The position numbers and the translations under genes were made by a program. The notes beneath the pieces are model-generated. The model saw nothing but the letters and a program-made list of their open reading frames with translations. It had not been told where the DNA came from and did not search any database. DNA of 64,000 bases, from contig CP093830.1 of assembly GCA_033063855.1 (NCBI GenBank), positions 19,840,854 through 19,904,853 of the forward strand, in the 5' to 3' direction. Below, one piece after another: positions 47,244-60,239 of this stretch; within the stretch, counting starts at the first letter, position 1, and every line of letters starts with the position of its first letter. The stretch comes from Smittia aterrima. Its lineage: Eukaryota > Arthropoda > Insecta > Diptera > Chironomidae.

Positions 47244-50200
47244 TATACTTTAAAATGTTTTTAAATATTTTTTTTGTGATCTCTAAAGATTTGCAAAATT
47301 TTCCACAATCACACACGCACTTTAATTAAATCTTTTTCTTCTGTTAAGTTTCTCTTTAAATCCTTTGCTTTATTCACTTTCTTATTCACAACAACTTGGC
47401 AATCTCTTTTTAAAAGCGCAATTAAATCATATTATTAGCTCAATTAACCGCGATTTACAGAAAAAAATAAAATATTTCAGAGTTATGCGGACAACGAACT
47501 ATCGAGCACGAACGCCAAACGACTTTTGAATATCAGTCTCGAGCGACTCTCACGCAGTTGAGTCGACGTTGTGTGCTTATTTCTTTTTTTCTCCTCGGTT
47601 CTCTCATTCCGTTATGTACATTGATTGCCATGTATCTGAGCTTAGTCGAGAAATAGGCGGAGCAATGCTGTTAGTTTTATTTTTCGCTTCTCATTTTTTT
47701 AACGACGTGAAATGAAGTGAAGTTGTGCTGTGTCTGATATAATAACGTAATAGCCAACACTCAGCTCTCAAACTCCACCCCAATGTTCAAGTAAATTTTA
47801 TTGTTTGCAATTATTATTGAGCTCCATAAGAAACTTTTAATGCGATCATTAAAGCAATTTAGTTTCTTTTTCTTCTTTTGCTCAGTGCTCTCGACTCTTG
47901 TGTGTACATAATAAAAAGCCCGAGATGCTTATTTATGGAAGACAAGTAGATACTGAAGCGGAGCTGTTCAACCAACGAACGAAACATTCTTTCATTAAAT
48001 GCTTTCCCTCAATAATTTTTCGGTGAGGACGACGACGAGGAAATAAAAATGATTTTGATTGCTCTCTTTCCCCAACAATTTATATTCATCATTCCATTAA
48101 CGTTGCTGTTTACGTAGCTGATGAATTTTATGATGGTTTGAGTGGAAGAGCAGAATGCTTTTAATTATATTTAATTTATAAATTGTACGCTTATTAATTG
48201 ATGGAGCAGCGAAATGAGCCTTTCATGCTCTTGATTGGAAATAATTTCCGAGAAGAATTTTGATTGAATAAGCGTTTTGCTAAATTAGATTGACAATCAA
48301 ACTTAATTCGATACGAAGTTCATTTGCACCTTTCGCTCGGCTTTTTGAGGATTGTTCCAGGCACACGCTGAAACGAGCAGTTGTGAGCAATTTTTCTTTT
48401 CGAGAACTAAAGGAAAATATTATCATTGCATCAGAAACCGCATCAATTTCGTTGTCAAATCGAAAAGAAAAACATTTTTCAATTCTCTGAAGAGCGCACG
48501 TCACAAAAACTTTTATTTTTCTCATAACTCATAGTGAACATCAGCACAGATGGTTCTCGAGAATTAGACAAAAATTGAAATCAAATTAATTTTCATTTTT
48601 CTTCAACGCATTGTTTGAATTGTCCTCAAATAAAAAAGGAACAGAATCGATCTATTGTCGAGTGAGTGGCTAAAGCATGAGCAAGCATCAAGCCTTAGAC
48701 TCATTGTTTGTCAAACAGTGAAACGGCATCGTCATCATCACCACTCGATTAGAAGAAATTGTTAATCATTGATCTCCAAAATCGAAAAAAGTTTCAAGAG
48801 TCCAACTCATAAATAAAAGTTCTTGTGAAAAAGCCAAGTTTTTGCCAAGTCGATTATGATCAGGTAATCAGGCGAAAAGTTGTTCGATTGTCGTTTTTAA
48901 GTGGTTTCATGTATTGATTCCATTATTCGCCAAAAAGGCTAAACATTGTCCTCGACAGGAGAGAAAGAAAGGAGCCCCGAAGTCTTTGTTTATTTAATAA
49001 GAATTTGATGGAGAATAGTTGACAAAAGGAGCCTCGAGAGAGAGCATGGATCGTAGTCTAAATAATTGATGCTTTGTTGGAATCTTTTGTGCGAGTGGAC
49101 AATGCGCAAACAATTCAGACAATAAAGTCAATCTTTATGACCAGTTTTTAACACATTTTTGTCCTGCGAAATAAAAGTAGCTTAACTCAACAGACGACTC
49201 CTCATCTCATCTCTCGATAACATATTGAAAATTAATTTGGCATCGAGAACGAAAGGGAATTTCATGGAACGCCACAAGACGTCATCGTGCGATATAAGAA
49301 TGCCAATAACTCATCGCAAAACGAAACGTTCAGCCCATGAGTTCTCTAATAAAGCCTTCAAGCGTTTTATTAATTCCTGCACATCGTCATAAAAATCATG
49401 AGCACATGAAAATTATCTGAAAATTGAACATAATTCTGCACACTACCCACACTCAATCTGTGCAAAGAAAAAAATGATTCGAGAGACGAAGGAAAGAGGA
49501 AAAGGGACGAGGCATGCAAAATATGAACAACAAATAGCTGCTTAGCACAAACAACTTGCGTGGCGAACGACTCGATACGATGCACTAAAGGGCGAATGAT
49601 TATTAGCCGGGACGGCGAGAGATTCCGATCGCGAATCTTCATGCCACGAACAGAGTTGTTAAATCTTTTTATTTGTAAAGTTGAAACTTTATTCTTATGC
49701 TTCTTACAATCAATTTCACGTTCAATATTCCTGGCCATCGCTGTTCGCGTTAATGGTGTGAGAAGCAAATAAAATTGTGAAAACAGCTCTTATGCGTTTC
49801 GACGGTTATGTTGATATATGATTAAATAAATATGTACGAAATTTATGAATGTGCAAATCATAAATAAAATAACAAACAGTGATTCAAACCGAGAGGAGAA
49901 GAGAGAGCGCGAACATTTGCATGTGCAAAGAGCTCGAGCACGACGAGAGTCGAAACTGCTGGTTAGCCAAGCTTGTAAATACACGATACAGCCGCGAAAA
50001 GTTATTAATAAAAGCAGAGATTGAAATTTTTTTTCCTTGCCTTTTAACAAATCTTTCCTCACCAGTTTCGTGTTCTTGTTATCGTCGTGTTATGGATTTT
50101 TTATTGCGAAAAGTTTTATGGCTCAGCGTCGAGTAGAAATGCACACTTCGCAGTTCTCTCACCACGCTCGAGATATTGAAACATAATTTAATGAACAATA

Positions 50201-53200
50201 ATTTTGAGTTATTATGAGCGAGCTATATTTAAGGCTCTTAAATGAAATGTTTTCATTTGAAAGACTGAAAATTATACATCTTTGCGTGGTGATTATCAGT
50301 TGGGAAGCGAGGAGAGAATTCTTTTTCGTAAGGGGTCAAAGAACAGCACACATTTCTTCACCTCGCCAAGAATAAACAAATCAGTTTAAAGGCTTTACGA
50401 CCATTTTTGACACTTCAGCTCTTCTACATAATAATAAAGCGTTGAGGTTTATAGTCGTGAGGTCTTTAAAAAGCGAGGGTGAAGGAAAAGGAAAAGCATT
50501 TAATTGGTGTTGAAATGTAAATGAGATCAAGCGTCGTTGATAAGCAGCGTCGAGTTCTACGGTCGAGTTTTACATAATTTTATGCTCTACGATGTTATCA
50601 AATCTCCTCTTGGAAACTTAGATCAGAGAAATATCTGTTTAATGAGTCGTAACATTGAGTCAAATAACTCTCTTTCAAACTCCAGGCAATTAACTTCTTG
50701 CCAGAGCAGTTCTCTCCCTAACAAACTTATTTAGGCTTTTTATAAATGTCACTCAATGTTAATCACAACCGTTTTTCATCGTTTAAATCATCGTCGTCTA
50801 CTGCTCGCATTTTCTTTTTTTTGATTGCAGCTTTCTGTAGACAGTAGGGAGGGATAATTCAGAACGAACCTCCATCACATAATTAATCGCTTGTTTGTTC
50901 GGGCCATCATCTGCGCATTAGACAAACGTACGAGGGACGACTCCGATGAAACTACTGAATTTTTCATTGTGCGGTAGAAATTGTGCAATAATCGAGATTA
51001 ATCAGGAAGTGAACGACGACGTCTTGCTTCATGCGCTGAGAGATTCGTTCGTGAAAATAAGAATCAATTAAATTTGTGGTCATAAGTCAATGATCGTAAA
51101 ACTGTTTGATGAAGCAATAAAACGAGTTTTAAAAATATTTTTACGACTTTTTAATGATCGCTCATGATGAAGCTGCGTCTGATAACGGCCGAGATCTCTC
51201 GTTACGTTGTCTCGATGAGCTCTTATCAACAAATTTGTTAATTATTCAACGGGCAAGTTGATCGTTAAACGTTTTTATTGTTTATTTCGACTCGTCGAAA
51301 GTTTCAACCTCAAACTATAAAATTCCTTATCAAGCGATGTTACAATTCCAATTGAAACTTGATGAATGTTTCAAGTATCAGCTTACACTGAATTGTTCTA
51401 GCTACTCGATGAGGCTTCATATAAACACCTAAGCTCAGTGCAACTAGCCAGTGAACATGATCATGTTTAATCATTTGTAAAACTTCTAAGATCATATTCT
51501 CAATGTTGTTTCAAATTATGGGAAAAGAGATTATCGTGTAACTTCAAAAACCAAAAGAATTCCTTGTCAAGAATTATCAAGAAACCAGAACTTTCTTTGG
51601 GAGGTCTTGTGGTTTTTCGTTGTTTTGTATTCGATCCTTTTTCTGCTTCTTTGAATCTTGCGTCGCATTTAGTTTAGCAAGGATCAGAGTCAAAGATGAG
51701 AGATGATGATAACATCACTCTTGAACTACTTCGGGGAAATAATCTTGTTTGAATGAGTAGCAATTGGAACACTCAGAAATTGACGATCATAAAACTTAAT
51801 TGCTTTAATGAACTTACGTCGTTTGTTTTTAAAAAATCATTCGTCGCGACGAGTGAACTTTTTTTAAGAGGAATGTTCAGAGAAGGATTTATTTGATTGA
51901 AAGAAAATATTGTTTTTCGTCTTTGTAGTTCAGACCTGAAGTTATTTCTATTTTTAAGCAACACTCTCTGCCTTCACCTCGCAATCTGCCACAAGCGCGA
52001 GCAGAGAGAGAGAAATGTTAATTGAAATCGATCATCAACGGTTAAAAGTTCTATAAATTGAAACAACTTTGGGAAGCAGGGGAGAGAGAATATTTATGGT
52101 TTCAGTAATTGCGATAATCAATTTAAATGAAATGCATTTAAAAGTGTTAAGCTGAACATTTTTTTCACACTTCGCTTGAAATTATGAAAACGAATATTTA
52201 TAGACGATCGCGCGAGTGGAAATTTAAATGTAAATTGCCGAAAACATTTCTTCTCTCTCGGTTCACTCGCGCAATAAACAAAAACCAGTCGAATAAAGAT
52301 AAACATTTGCACATTTAAAATGAAATAAAATAAAACGACAAACATTTAATTAATTAAATCCGATACATGAAAAGGACGACGAGAACAAGCAATTTCGAAT
52401 GAAATAACATAATTTTCTTACACACCTTTACAGAGAGTCAAATTAATTAATTTCTGCTTAATTTATTCATTCCTCGAGTTTCTCTTTCGCTTCATGAGAA
52501 GGTTCCATCGCAAGTCGACGTCCCAATTGCCTGCAACTTCCCTCGAATTAAAGTTAACAGATTCGAGACTTGTTTTTATTCAAATTTGTTAAGATGGGCT
52601 TTTGATTAGGCGATGAGATTAAGTTGTTCTTGCTTCTTTCTCTCAGCCCGAGACCAAGGGTCTTGCTCTTATTATGCAAATCAAAAAGGAGAAAAGGTTT
52701 TTTTTATTCAATCGCGCCAGATCAAGTTTCAAGACATTTCTGTTGACACCTTCTCGAGAGTTGTCTTCTCAAAAAATCGAAGAGCATTAAATTGAATCGA
52801 CAATTTTTACGAATCGAAATAAAAAGAGATTCTATCGCACCTCTGAGACTCATAACGTGGAGAAGTGATTTGGATTTTTATTTATTTTTATATTTTCGGC
52901 AATTTGCTCGCAATATGTGCGAAATCTGATACAAATCCTAGCGCAAAAGGGAATAAAGCACTAAAGATTCTTCGGCTTTCAACGAAACAATGCGATCGAA
53001 TTCCAATTTAAAAAAAAACTTCATTTCTTTCTGTTCTCTTCATTTTCTTGCAGGTGTGAAATTAAGTTGCAAAAGATTTGCAGCAACATCGCTTCGACTG
53101 TTTAAAACTTGTTTGTTTGCTTTGTTCTTCTCTCTTCCCTTCAGTAATTGTAATGACTTGAGATAAGAAACAACAAGGTCTGTCAAATTCTGTTGTAACG

Positions 53201-56200
53201 CTCATGTGATGCCAACTGTGAAACTAATTAATTATTTAATAATATTTTAATTCAAATTTGTTCTGGGTTGCATCCTCGCTCAGTCACAACTTTGTTTGAG
53301 ATGTCTTTCTTCACATTCCAAGCCGATCGTCTCGTTTCTCACACTTTAAATTGAATCATAAACTCTTGTGTCGCGAAATTCCTTAAATTTGTTGTCGATT
53401 GCGAGGCGGAAAAAAGAGAGAAATTACTTCTTTATCGAATCTTTGATGAGTCTTTTAGAGAAGCGAAAAGGTTTTTTTTTGTAGGAATTTGTTTGGCTAA
53501 TGAAGCTGAGCGAGTTCTTTGCTAATTATTTCCTCACTAAATTTTCCTCCTCATTTCAGACGCGAAGCAATTAGGACACCTGACTAAATTAGTCGACGCA
53601 ATTTAACTTCACAGTTATGGAAAAATGTTTCGTTAAACTGTTTACGGTTCCGAAATAAAGTTGCTTGAACCTTTTCTGACATCTTTGTTTGATCTCGCTC
53701 GCAATCATCGAAACTATTATTACTTTGAAATCATTTTTCCGAATTAGCTGAGCAGCTCAAATCGTTGCCTTAAACTTCAATTTGTTAAACTGTTCAAGTG
53801 TTCCCGGAGAAGGTAGAAAAAGCGTCCGAGAGCTGTGGAAGAGATTAATGAGTCCAGAAGAACTCTCGTTGAACTCAGTTAATTGCGTAAAATAGCTTTC
53901 TCACTTTCAAGAGGGAGAACGAGGAGAATCATAATCAAACATCAATTTAGTTGCGTTTAGCCAAATGATTAATGACGAAACAAAACATTTCAATTTCGAA
54001 CAAAAGATAATTACACAAAATCAACATGATAACCGATCGGTTTAGTAGGGAATGAGATCCAGTTTGTTCTCGTGGATTAAGTCTTCACTCAAACTTTTGA
54101 AGCATCTCTGGCATTTTCCTTAACAACGAGATTGCCCAATAAAACACTCCGGGACGTCCGCGAGCACAATAAACGCATCTGAAGCCTTCACAATTCTCCG
54201 GTTAGCGATCGGTGCCAGAAAATATTTGTTTAGCGAATGAAATTAAGTTGTCATGAGAATAATTCTGAGCTGTGCGAGAGACTTCTTTAAGCCAAAGGTG
54301 AGAATGACTCAATCAAGTCGTCAAACGTTCGCGAGAAAACACCTCAGCGTCTAGTGGGTCAATTTTATTAGCCCATGATGACCCTGCTTAGCCATTCGAA
54401 ATCACCAATTAACGGAGATCATCGAGCACGATCGTCTTGTCGTTTGCTTAATTTGTTTTCATCTTCACTCAGTCGAGAGCTCAGCAACAAAATAAATCAA
54501 TTAATTATGGAATATTTTATACAGCTCGACGTTTATAAAGCAATAAAATATACACGTAATGTAAATGAGCTGCTGAGTTAATGTCCAATTAGACATCTTT
54601 TGGACGATCGTCTGTTCGTTCTGAGAAGTGACTCGCGGTGAATTATAATATCACGTTCAGGAGGGAATCAAATTACCCGACGATAATTTTTCATGCGGAC
54701 GTGTTTTGATAGAGAAACTCTGTCATTATGACCATCTTTTATGTGATTTGCATCTCTGAAATGGAAATCGAGCTCCGGAGAATAAATTCGATGTCGAATC
54801 ATTTTAATTAAATTAATATACAACTTGAATTTTTAAACACCTCGTAAACAGAAATTGAACTAAAGAAGTTATTTCGGTAATTTATTCAAGAGACTACAAG
54901 TCGTCGTCGTCGTATTGAGAGAGAGACATTGTCGACAAATAAAGTTTAAACGTCTTGCTATGGCTTGACTCAAATGATCCAACGAGAACATTCATTTTAT
55001 TGGATTCCAGTCGTTCAAGCTCTCATAAAAACGAATTTATTGTTGCAGAAGTTTTGTGGGAAATGAAATCAAAATAATTTGACATTGTCAGTGATTAAAC
55101 TCGTCGTATGTGACATTTTGCAGCTTTCGCTTGCTAATCCTTTCAACAAAAGTCTTTCCTATTAAACACTCTTTAACACTTTGTTATGCTTTGCTCGTAT
55201 TTTTGTTGTCGAATTTGAGACTGAAAAGGGAAAGGAGAGAATTGATTTTTGACTTTAAAGCCGATCGTCGGCTCACACAAGTTGGCTTTAGACTTTTCCC
55301 CTCTAACTAACAATGACCAGAAGCACTCGAAATATGACAACAAAGAAATCGAGCTCTTTCAAACCTAATTTGAAAGAAAATTTTCAATAATTGATAAATT
55401 CCTCTGCAAATCTCTGAAATCATTCACTCATAACAAGATTTAAATTAACTCAAGAAAAAAAAAGATTTTTTTTTTCCTTAAGATTTCATGTTTTCTTCTT
55501 CTCCGTTCTTCCGTATCAATTTCAAACCATTTCACATCAATGAATCAATCTTCATGTCAAATTTTCGAGTGAGAGAGACCTTTTCAAATCACATCGTGAA
55601 AAATATGAAACTTTTATTCGACGAGCTGCTCAACTAATTTCATCTCTCAACAGAAACAACAAAATATTTTGGTGATTAACAATCGAAAGAAATGTTTGAA
55701 ATGGGATTTAATGTGTTTGAGCATTTCAAAAGTGTCTAAGTTTCTAATCTGATGGAACGAATGAGAGGAGGAAGCGAGCAAGACGCCAATGTAAGCGAAC
55801 AACGAAATCTCGGATCGACGGGCATCGCGAAGCCTTTTTAAAATTATTTAATAATCGAGCTACGGAGCCTTCAATGTTCACTTCTCTCTCTTTCTCCTTT
55901 GCATGTTACTTTTATTGCTTTTGACATTTCCACTGAATATTTTTATTGTGGTTAATCAGTTAGCTGCGTAAGATGAAATATCAGAGTCATAAATTAATGA
56001 AATTAAGTTTCCAACACATGCGAGAGACAACAACGTGTCATTAATTCCTTGATATATTCAATGAGTTGAAAATCAACAGTTTCGATTTCTTGAATGACTT
56101 AAACGTTCATTGAGACAACAACGAGTTGAGACAAGTTTTTGTTTAGATTAGTTGAGATGTTTTGTGTTCACTCTCGAGTTGATTGATTTGATCGAATCAA

Positions 56201-58679
56201 CTTTTTTTTTCGTATTAAAGATTTTAAATTAAAACTAATTATACGCAAGATACCTAATTGAGGAAACAAGTTTCGCCTTTTGACTATGAAAACTTTATTA
56301 ACTGCTTCGCTCACTGAATATTTCAAAGTTGATGTGAGATTAGACAGAAAAATTTATCTTGAAATGAAGTTGCACCTTTCTCTGGCGCGTGATGTTCATG
56401 TTTTGTGTCTTATGTTAAGCTCGAAAGATAGTAAAACTCATTAGGAAACATCCAAAGTCTCTGTCACAAAGTAAAAAGATCTTTAAGATTTCTCCTCACG
56501 AAGCATTGTCCCTCATCAACTTATGATATTGTTTAATTTTAATATTCTGACTGAGACGACTTCATTCTTAGTAGCATCATGTAAGCGTTTGATTACCGTT
56601 GCTGCTTAAAATATTTCAACCTTCTCGGAACGAGACAATAAAGAAACTTCATCAGGCTCACTAAAAGCTAAAAGCTCGCGTATTAAAAATATAATTGAAT
56701 TATGCAAGGAGAATAGCTAATAAGTGTAATCAGACATCAGCTTGTGAATGCAAATATTTGCTGTTCCGCGGGTAATTTCATTATGAGCCGGTAATTGAGT
56801 CATAACTTCAGCGAGCAAGTAAGCAAGCGAGTAAGTAAGCGAGCCACGAAAGATTCACATGAACGATAGCCTGGAAACCTGTTAAATTCTTTCTCCTCTC
56901 TTTTCACATTTAATTTTCATCTTTCAAAACTTCATTTAATTCAATGTTCGCTATGGACGTATGAACGTATTAAAACAAACATATTAGATTAAAATATCTA
57001 AACGGCATTAAGACGTAACGTTAAAACATTTATTTTCGCAGCACGACGTCAAGCCTCCCCGTAGCTCTAGCTATAACTTATATTAAGATATTTTTGACAC
57101 TTGTTGGGATACTGAGATAGATAACAAAACATTCAACAGTCAACGGAGGATCAGTGAGAAAATCGTGCCCGAAACATGTTTCCCACCACATTCCTCGACA
57201 TTTCGGCGATCTCATGCTTCAATTTCCATTCCGTCCATCCGATTAAACAAAAAACAAACTGAGTTTAAATCACTAAGCGAGAACAACGCGCGAAGGTGAT
57301 GATTCGAGCAAAGTTGCCGATCCACATAACGCCGAGATATTAATGTTTTGATACGAATTTAATTTATAATATCCGGTGGATTCGTAAAAGAACTCTCTCG
57401 CAAAAGTCTGAAAGAGGCTTCGAAGTTATTCAAACAATCGATAACATTATTATTAATGATGTTACGGTTTCAGCACATTGTTCAGATCCATACATATTTT
57501 CAATCGAATTAATTCAATACGATTTTAAATATTTTTTTTTTGTTGCTCTTTCAGTGTGGCAAGGTTTGAATTATTTTCTTCTTTAAAATAATCTTGGCTC
57601 GTGATTATCTTTTCAATGAAGTTTTCACCAAAACAAATTCAATTAACAAAACTCTTCTGTCATCGCCACACTGTCTCACCATTTGCTTCGTAAATTCTTC
57701 AGCATTTTTTCAATTAGATTCTTCTCAATTTTGCTTGCCTCCTTCGCTTCAGTCTCGGCTCGTCCACTTTCGACTTGCTTTCGCGATTGTTTCGTGTTTA
57801 TAAATGCACTGGAAAGGCACCAACTCAGTGTATGCATAAGGCATTCTTCTGCAGCTTTAATTTGATTCAGTGGCGTTGAGAAAACCTTGTTAAAATGCAA
57901 TTTATTTATACAAATTACTGGAAACACTACAAGAGAAGTAAAGCCGCGCGATTGTATGCGTTACGAGATGAAGAATTAAGACAAAGTTGGAGAAAGATCG
58001 AAGGTGAGATCGAGCAAGGAGCTTGACTGAGCTAGAAGCTTCTCAGTAGCCAGACGAAAGATAGTCTTACACAAATATTTAACTCGACTAATCGTTTACC
58101 TTCCATCATCCTTGCGTTCAAATTTAATAAATTGCTCTCTTATTTTCATCTCAAAAAAGCGACGCCACAGTTAATTGATGATAATGATATTCAATAAAAT
58201 GGCCAGCGAAAAAAGAAAGAGCTGAATTCACTCACTTGAATATCAAAAAACCCTTTTCAACTCGTAAATGGATCTAATGATCGTTAATTTCGTATCTTTT
58301 GTATACACACCACTTGCTTGTAAGCTCAGAAAGCGTGTTTCTTGTTTGTTGCCTTTCGTGATGCCTTCATTCTTCTGATCGAGATATCGCTTTATTTCGG
58401 GTTCTTCGGAGAAGAAAGAAATCGTCTCGCCGCGTCTAAACTCGACCATCGCTTAAGTACGTCACTTACTTACTCGACACGACCCGTAAGCTATAATGGC
58501 AATTTAGAAGTTGATTTTATATAATTATTCTTTTAATAAATTACCTTCAACAGTTAAACACGCGATGGATCAACAGAAAGACAACAACTCCTGATCGAAA
58601 ATCTGATTTATGACCAAGCAAGCATGTGCACTTGAGCTAATTGTGCAGGGCAACCTTCAACTTGCGCTTTAATACTTCT
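47244..58679. other. Gene desert upstream of empty spiracles (11.4 kb)
   Basis: The first about 300 bases should contain the ems leader and core promoter; no TATA box was obvious. Beyond this, no coding exon, RNA gene or transposon was recognised on either strand. The longest open frames (up to 132 codons) have no family features. Homeodomain-like TTAATTA/TAATTA motifs and short simple repeats are frequent. Given the position, upstream enhancers of ems are the likely content; this is inference. Confidence 0.5.
56811..56844. repeat. Tetranucleotide microsatellite (GYRA)n
   Basis: About eight imperfect four-base units alternating GCGA, GCAA and GTAA, 34 bases in all, in the desert upstream of ems. 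Confidence 0.8.
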
Positions 58680-58965
58680 GTATCTGAAATAAAATGTTTT
58701 ATTATAATTAAAACAAAATTTAAATTTTCCAAATAATTTTATTTCAAAAAACTTTTAATTTTGCTTAATTTTAATTTTTGAAGCTGAAAAAAAAAATATC
58801 TTTATTGTCTCCTTATAATTTTTACATTTCATTTTTACATCAAATTCTAATTTAAAAAAAATTTCCTTCCTTTGGTCTCGCTTCTTCAGTTCGTCCTGTC
58901 CATCTGTTTTGTCCTCTTTTCTTGTTTGTATCTAAAATGAAAAAACAAAGTCAAAATGTTGAAAA

Positions 58966-59099
58966 ATAATTTTTTTAACTTGGTTTCCAATATTTTTTAG
59001 TTGCAAAAGATTCTACTTCAGTTTGAGATATTTGGGAACGCTGAAGAAAGAATCTATTGCAACTAAAAAAATATTAGAAAACAAGTTAAAAAATCTATT
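58966..59099. repeat. Long imperfect inverted repeat (about 56-59 nt arms)
   Basis: The left arm 58966-59021 and the right arm 59041-59099 are reverse complements with roughly 85 percent agreement by eye, around a 19-base spacer. Both arms contain a TTTTTTAGTTGCAA core (read outward-in). The arms can form a long hairpin. It lies directly beyond the 3' end of the Trp-repeat coding region, overlapping its stop by a few bases. It could be a degenerate small transposon, a hairpin-RNA precursor, or a duplicated and inverted exon with its splice acceptor. Confidence 0.75.
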
Positions 59100-59583
59100 T
59101 GAAGCAGAATCCAAAACACCAGTTCCACCATCGGGGTTTCTTCTTGGGCAATTCCTCTGTCCAAGTGAAACCCCAACCTTCTGGTGTAATGCCTCTAGTC
59201 TCGGGCAATGTCTCTACCCACCGGCGTGTTCTCGCCAGTGGGTCTTCTTCGAGGTATCTCTCGGGCAATGACTCTACCCACCGGCGAGTTCTCGCCTGTG
59301 GGTCTTCTTTGCATTCCTCAGCCCGAGAACGAAGCAGAAGCGTTGGGAGGTATCTCTCGGGCAATGCCTCCACCCACCGGCGGGTTCTCACCAGTGGATC
59401 CTCTGTCCGAGAGAAACCGCCCAACGCTTTTGGATTCTGTTTCATACTCACCTCCTCTTCCCATTCTTCCTCCGATTCCTCTCCCCATCCCTTTTGCCAT
59501 CCATTTTCCCATCCCTCTTCCCAGTCCATTTCCCAGTTCCCTTCCCATTCAGTTTCCCAAACATCTTCCCATTTCGTTTTCAT
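59095..59583 (-). CDS. Uncharacterised Trp-tetrad / RTRRW-repeat protein
   Basis: Not recognised. 162 codons from ATG at 59583; a strong 3' splice site (long T tract then CAG) ends 10 bases upstream of the ATG, and a matching GTGAGT donor lies near 59753, so a spliced leader is likely. Residues 5-33 carry tryptophan at every fourth position (5, 9, 13, 17, 21, 25, 29, 33, and again 41) with mostly Glu, Gly, Asn between. Next come three copies of a block like EDPLARTRRWVETLPERYLE, then a Trp/Cys-rich end (RWWNWCFGFCFK). There is no signal peptide or known domain. Possible further 3' exons with open frames and acceptors near 59065 and 58934 suggest alternative ends. The opposite strand is also open for 169 codons, so the coding strand is not certain. 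Confidence 0.45.
   Translation of the reverse strand: MKTKWEDVWETEWEGNWEMDWEEGWENGWQKGWGEESEEEWEEEVSMKQNPKALGGFSRTEDPLVRTRRWVEALPERYLPTLLLRSRAEECKEDPQARTRRWVESLPERYLEEDPLARTRRWVETLPETRGITPEGWGFTWTEELPKKKPRWWNWCFGFCFK
59201..59405. repeat. Minisatellite, three copies, 60-nt period
   Basis: Units begin at 59201, 59261 and 59357 with TCGGGCAATG followed by an ACCCACCGGCG block and a CAGTGGGTCTTC-like block. The first two are exactly 60 bases apart. The third follows after 96 bases because of a 36-base insertion. On the minus strand they encode the EDP-ARTRRWVE-LPERYL blocks. Confidence 0.85.
59470..59583. repeat. 12-bp coding minisatellite (Trp-x3 repeats)
   Basis: Imperfect tandem units of 12 bases, TTCCCA plus six variable bases on the plus strand. 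They encode W-E-x-x tetrads on the minus strand. Eight units keep the Trp codon in exact register. Confidence 0.85.
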
Positions 59584-60239
59584 TTTGATTTTCCTGAAAA
59601 AAGATTGAAAAAAATTAATAATTGGTTATTTCTCGTTAATTTCTGCATCCAAAGCTGTACTCGAATCGGTACTTCACTTATGAAACAGAAAAACAAGAAT
59701 AAAAATTTATTCACGCTTGTTTTCCCGCTTCATTTAATTTTTTTAACTCACCAATTGAATTTTCGTGAAAGAATTCTTACAATAAATTGCAAATTGTAGA
59801 ATTTCCAAAAGCTGCTGAGACCCTGATTTTCCAAACATTTTCGTGAAAAAAAAAGTTTGCTTCGATTGAAAAACTTTTTTTTTTTAAACTCATGTTTTCT
59901 TTCAATTCCAACATTTTATGGAACTGAAGACATGCAAAAGATCAATTAGAAACAATAAATAACTTTTTTGATGTGGCGCAAAGTGTAACGAATCTATAAA
60001 TTCAAATCGCCGAAAGTAAACAAGAAATTCAAACCTAAAAAACAAAACATTTGTGAATTTGCAAAAAAAAACTATTTAGTGACGGAAATAAGTGAAGAAG
60101 CAAGTGGAAAAGTGGTCATAAGTTCTCAGAAAGATCGCTGTTCATCAAGAAACCAAAAGAAATTTACGAAATCCGCCAATTTAAGATAAAATCAGATCAA
60201 CAAAAATTTCGGAAAGCTGAAATGTGAAAATTCATTAGA

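Noticed and set aside
49370..49768. 132-codon minus-strand open frame in the desert
   Set aside because: No recognisable domain or leader; composition looks random.
30412..58679. microRNA hairpins in the deserts
   Set aside because: Several AT-rich self-complementary stretches exist, but none matched a miRNA I know, and folding could not be run.
59099..59608. 169-codon plus-strand open frame opposite the Trp-repeat gene
   Set aside because: It encodes His/Ser/Pro-rich sequence dictated by the same minisatellites. The minus strand has a splice acceptor just before its ATG and a more regular protein pattern. Kept only as an alternative.
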